Shown here: positions 61,253-64,000 of the stretch, one piece after another
How the letters are laid out: each line of letters starts with the position of its first letter
Numbering within the stretch: position 1 is the stretch's first letter
DNA from: Akkermansia muciniphila
GTDB taxonomy: Bacteria > Verrucomicrobiota > Verrucomicrobiia > Verrucomicrobiales > Akkermansiaceae
Direction: 5' to 3'
NCBI GenBank assembly: GCA_945890645.1
Contig: CAMDCV010000012.1
Span: 31,806 to 95,805 of the forward strand
Length of the DNA stretch: 64,000 bases
Position numbers and translations under genes: made by a program
The notes under the pieces: model-generated
Told to the model about the DNA's origin: nothing
Database searches by the model: none
Seen by the model: only the letters and a program-made list of their open reading frames with translations

Positions 61253-62206
61253 ATGATTCGCCTTATCATCCTCATCTCGGCTTTCCTGACGATGGCAATC
61301 GCCGCCCCTGTGAAAGTCTTTATCCTCTCCGGCCAATCGAACATGACCGGACGCGGTGCCTTGGGTGATCTCAAAAAGCCCGCGCCCGAGCAAAAAGCAA
61401 CGCTGGTTCGCTATATCATGGAGCCAAAGAACGTGGATCAATACAAATTCCTCTACGAAGGGCTGCAAAAAAATAACGCAGGCTGGACGATTCGCGACGA
61501 CGTCTTCATCACCATCGGCGAAAGACATGGTGGACTGACCACGAACTTCGGTGGATTCCGCTACAATGGATTTGGACCTGAGTTGCCCATTGGCCACATC
61601 CTAGGTGAGCATTACAAAGAGCCCGTGTTGCTTGTAAAAATAGCTTTCGGCGGCTGCAGTTTATTCAAAGACATGCGCCCTCCCAGCTCCGGCGGCACGA
61701 CTGGAGAAAAGTACCCCTTGATCATTCAAGGTGTGAAAACAGCTCTCGAGCAACTCCCCGCAATCGTACCCAGCCACAAGAAAGAAGATGGCTATGATAT
61801 CGTCGGATTTTTTTGGAATCAAGGGGAGTCCGATATGAGTCCTGAAGCCGCCCCCGAGTACGAAAATAATCTCGTCAACTTGATCAAAGATTTAAGGAAA
61901 GATCTCAACGCGCCCACCATGAAATCTGTCATTGCTATCACTGGATTCGGTGGTCGAAACCCGGTTATCGATAAACCCGAAGCAAAGGCGGCATCAGAGC
62001 AAGTCATCGCGGCACAATTCGCGGTTTCCCAACGCCCTGAATTGAAGGATGCCTCCGTAACAGTGGAAACTCGAGATTTCTACCTCCCACAAGATCCTTT
62101 TGGTGGCAACAAACAAGGCATCCACTGGCACGGCAACGGGGAAGCCTACTGGCTTGTCGGCGAAGCCATGGGGCACGCCATGATTCCCCTTTTAAAAGCC
62201 CAATAG
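61253..62206 (+). CDS. exported compact SASA-type acetylesterase
   Basis: The 317-residue protein has a signal peptide (to ~16), VFILSGQSNMTGRG, PELPIGHILGEHYKEPVLLVKIAFGGCSLFKDMRPPSSGG, FFWNQGESDMS and HWHGNGEAYWLVGEAMG. It has the same core as the gene at 58340 but without the inserted domain. It is the last gene of the exported-enzyme block; the next 180 bases contain no gene and no clear terminator. Confidence 0.9.
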   Translation: MIRLIILISAFLTMAIAAPVKVFILSGQSNMTGRGALGDLKKPAPEQKATLVRYIMEPKNVDQYKFLYEGLQKNNAGWTIRDDVFITIGERHGGLTTNFGGFRYNGFGPELPIGHILGEHYKEPVLLVKIAFGGCSLFKDMRPPSSGGTTGEKYPLIIQGVKTALEQLPAIVPSHKKEDGYDIVGFFWNQGESDMSPEAAPEYENNLVNLIKDLRKDLNAPTMKSVIAITGFGGRNPVIDKPEAKAASEQVIAAQFAVSQRPELKDASVTVETRDFYLPQDPFGGNKQGIHWHGNGEAYWLVGEAMGHAMIPLLKAQ

Positions 62207-62399
62207 ATGAAGTGATAAGGAATGAGTTATTAAGGAAAAAAGCATTCGAAAAATCAACGCATTGATTGCTACGCTTGCGGTCTAAAATAGCCATTGCTAA
62301 TAGGTATGCGCTAACAACAGAGATTGCCATTTATCCTCTGAAGTGGATTCGGGTTTGACCCCATAGGAATTTTCTCTTTTTCGTGGCATCATGCCATGT

Positions 62400-62606
62400 A
62401 TGACTACTGTAAAAAACCCATCGCGAAAAAAACTGCTGCCCAGAGATAACGGAAAACATCTCAGTGCAGATCTGAAAACTTTTAATAAACTGCCTCCCAA
62501 GACGCAGGAATTGCTTCTTCTATCGGATGAAGCAGAAAAAGTGACTGGCACGCATCGAGCAAAGGTCGATCAGAAGATCAAGCAGCCTTCTCGGCAGACA
62601 AAATAA
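62400..62606 (+). CDS. small basic hypothetical protein
   Basis: This 68-residue frame (start MTTVKNPSRKK; an ATG nine bases upstream is possible) is rich in Lys and Arg, with a central helix (LSADLKTFNKLPPKTQELLLLSDEAEKV). It has no signal peptide or known motif. It may be a real small gene of the accessory right end, or a chance frame. Confidence 0.35.
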   Translation: MTTVKNPSRKKLLPRDNGKHLSADLKTFNKLPPKTQELLLLSDEAEKVTGTHRAKVDQKIKQPSRQTK

Positions 62607-62630
62607 TAACGCTTGGAGAATGCGAATCTC

Positions 62631-63071
62631 ATGCACCATCCACGCTCTGCTTCTGCTGCTCAACGTTTACGACTCGCAAGCATTCTACTCTTGGCAAACC
62701 GGTTGCTAATTTTACCTGCCGTCGGAATGCTACTGATCTCTTTTTTTGCCCATGATCGCTATCTAACAATTTTTGGTTCGACACTCATGGTTGTTAGTTT
62801 TTTACTACTATTGGCGCAATTGTTAGTGGCATCTCAAGCCGGTTGCCCTTTGTGCCGAACTCCGGTCCTCGCTTCCTTGGGATGCGTAAAACATCGTAAA
62901 GCAAAACGCTTCTTAGGCAGTTATCCCTTACGAGTAGCGCTTGCCATCACCTTCAGAGAACAATTTCGTTGTCCCTACTGCAACGAACCGACCGGGATGG
63001 AGATTAGGGAAAAGTATCGTGACCAGAAGTCTCATGCACCAGAAATGACTAGAATCTCTAGACGTCAATAA
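62631..63071 (+). CDS. membrane protein with C-terminal zinc-binding Cys pairs
   Basis: The 146-residue protein has two membrane helices (ILLLANRLLILPAVGMLLISFF and FGSTLMVVSFLLLLAQLLV). A soluble part follows with Cys-x-x-Cys pairs (CPLC, a single Cys, CPYC) and basic residues, consistent with a zinc ribbon. No family is recognised. ATG at 62631 was chosen; an in-frame TTG upstream is less likely. It lies in the accessory right end. Confidence 0.6.
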   Translation: MHHPRSASAAQRLRLASILLLANRLLILPAVGMLLISFFAHDRYLTIFGSTLMVVSFLLLLAQLLVASQAGCPLCRTPVLASLGCVKHRKAKRFLGSYPLRVALAITFREQFRCPYCNEPTGMEIREKYRDQKSHAPEMTRISRRQ

Positions 63072-63144
63072 AACTAAGCGATTGTCTTAGTGCAGACTAT
63101 CATGTCTTAATCTCTCTAGTTTCAATAACCGCCTCTGAATTCTG

Positions 63145-63723
63145 TTAGTTCGAGAAATTTACTGTATTCTCATGACTGCGATTGTTTCTTTGATCAGCAA
63201 AGATCCGTAGCAAGACCATAATGAGGACAGCTACAGTTGCGACGACAAATCCACCGGATGAGGGCATTGCTAGCCATTTGAGAGACTCTTTGGCGACAGC
63301 TGTGCTGCCAAGTGCTGGTGCTATGAAACCGGCCCACATCCAAAACACTGAATAGCCCAGACCACCCGCACCAAGCGCAACACTAATAATAAACATAGCG
63401 CGCCGAGAAGTGCCGACTAGACAGAGAACCGCGATCAGCGCGACCGCTGTAGTACCCATCCCTCCAGCATGAAGGTGAGCCCGCTGCATATAGTTCCAGG
63501 ATTTATCAACGACCGCTTTGGCTGCGACTTTATCATCCTTGTAGATCGTTCCTTGAACCTTAGCGGCATCCGATTGCAATCGTGACTTGATGACATCCTC
63601 ATTAATGCCGAACACGATTCCCATCCCTTGACCAAACAAGATCGTTACAATCGCCAACGTTAACCCCACAGAGGCAGCGCGTATGTGTGAAGAAATGGAA
63701 TGGCAAGATTGCTCGGTTTTCAT
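63145..63723 (-). CDS. four-helix integral membrane protein of unknown function
   Basis: The 192-residue protein has four membrane helices and a loop between the first two (INEDVIKSRLQSDAAKVQG...WNYMQRAHLHAGGMGTTAV). The RAHLHAGGMG stretch at the start of the second helix, with two His, could bind a metal or heme; this is inference. No terminator is clear. It is convergent with the zinc-binding membrane protein gene. Confidence 0.6.
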   Translation of the reverse strand: MKTEQSCHSISSHIRAASVGLTLAIVTILFGQGMGIVFGINEDVIKSRLQSDAAKVQGTIYKDDKVAAKAVVDKSWNYMQRAHLHAGGMGTTAVALIAVLCLVGTSRRAMFIISVALGAGGLGYSVFWMWAGFIAPALGSTAVAKESLKWLAMPSSGGFVVATVAVLIMVLLRIFADQRNNRSHENTVNFSN

Positions 63724-63921
63724 ATGTTGTTTTCTGAGTTTGGAAGGGATAACGAAAATTTAAAAAACTGATCATGGGGCAGAGCGACTCGTCTCTGCGG
63801 CTGCAACGGCTGCATGCAGCATTGGATCATGCGCTGCTTCACTAATGCCCTCCTTGGATTCATAAAGTAAGCGCAACACCCGAATCTTTACAAGTAGGAA
63901 GATTCGAGATGTTACTCTGAA
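63724..63921. other. intergenic stretch next to an IS30-like element
   Basis: No open reading frame fits this stretch. The portion around 63852-63880 (TTGGATTCATAAAGTAAGCGCAACA region) resembles the GCAACA-containing end of IS30-family inverted repeats and may be the left end of the element. The right end is outside the window, so the match cannot be checked. Confidence 0.35.
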
Positions 63922-64000
63922 ATGAAGACATACACTCAACTAACAGACGAAGAGCGAGCGGTGATTGGCAAGATGCTTTGTCATCGCCTCAGCATAAGAG
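63922..64000 (+). mobile_element. IS30-family transposase, N-terminal start only (cut by window end)
   Basis: The frame begins ATG AAG ACA and reads MKTYTQLTDEERAVIGKM... for 26 residues to the window edge. The Tyr-x-Gln-Leu-Thr-x-Glu-Glu-Arg start is the usual beginning of the helix-turn-helix domain of IS30-family transposases. The DDE catalytic part lies beyond the window. Confidence 0.65.

Noticed and set aside
1..64000. frequent GTTAG/CTAAC pentamers, also near some gene starts
   Set aside because: Many are simply Leu TTA codons followed by G or stop codons with context. TTA followed by C also occurs, so no special signal could be shown by eye.
1..64000. search for tRNA, rRNA, tmRNA and CRISPR arrays
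   Set aside because: No T-arm-like GGTTCGA motif in a cloverleaf context and no regularly spaced direct repeats were found on either strand by eye.

Overview
The window looks like a chromosomal segment of a member of the Verrucomicrobiota, or a close PVC relative. This is inferred from the gene repertoire: secreted Cys-type sulfatases, several sialate O-acetylesterase-like esterases, a DUF6288-like giant protein, a YdjY-domain protein, an SHD1-like domain on a thioredoxin fold, and a PF07399 antiporter. Base composition is moderate, with many NTG starts and few strong Shine-Dalgarno sites. No rRNA, tRNA or CRISPR array was found by eye.

Layout. 1-13.5 kb: the 3' end of a MoxR-type ATPase gene; a VanZ-like membrane protein coupled to a thioredoxin/SHD1 lipoprotein; a PF07399 antiporter with riboflavin synthase; a complete arsenic operon on the minus strand (arsR-arsD-arsA-acr3-arsC) with coupled junctions; clpX; rhamnulokinase; and an MFS permease ending at a strong terminator. 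13.5-22.5 kb: an HNH nuclease-RtcB RNA ligase operon, hemB-cysS, rpsP with its terminator, an N-acetylmuramoyl-alanine amidase and small envelope proteins. 22.5-34.98 kb: a rhodanese, a GT-C-like membrane protein, queF, homoserine dehydrogenase, glutamine-dependent NAD synthetase, a minus-strand group (secreted protein, maf, pseudokinase-like protein, cinA, small secreted proteins), then hisB-hisH.

35.0-38.9 kb holds the most unusual locus: a tight three-gene operon of a BAHD-like acyltransferase (HxxxDG and DFGYG motifs, a family best known from plants and fungi), a 572-residue polytopic membrane protein of unknown family, and a SAM methyltransferase of the sarcosine/dimethylglycine type. 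Together they could build an acylated, methylated, membrane-associated small molecule. pyrD, a glycine-zipper lipoprotein, an HD hydrolase and an amidohydrolase follow.

42.6-62.2 kb is a block of 12 plus-strand genes for exported enzymes: a sulfatase-PhoD fusion, SGNH esterases, a clan GH-D-like glycosidase, a VHL-beta protein with two HExxH peptidase units, a YdjY protein, a second sulfatase, an alpha/beta hydrolase, a PDZ/DUF6288-like giant and three SASA-type esterases. It resembles a locus for dismantling a sulfated, O-acetylated (perhaps phosphorylated) glycan or glycoprotein, but no SusC/SusD, transporter or regulator is visible in it. The right end (62.2-64 kb) is accessory: small hypothetical genes, an unknown four-helix membrane protein and the start of an IS30-like transposase.

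Scattered short hairpins with three-base loops form a REP-like repeat family. One copy lies in frame inside the N-terminus of arsA.
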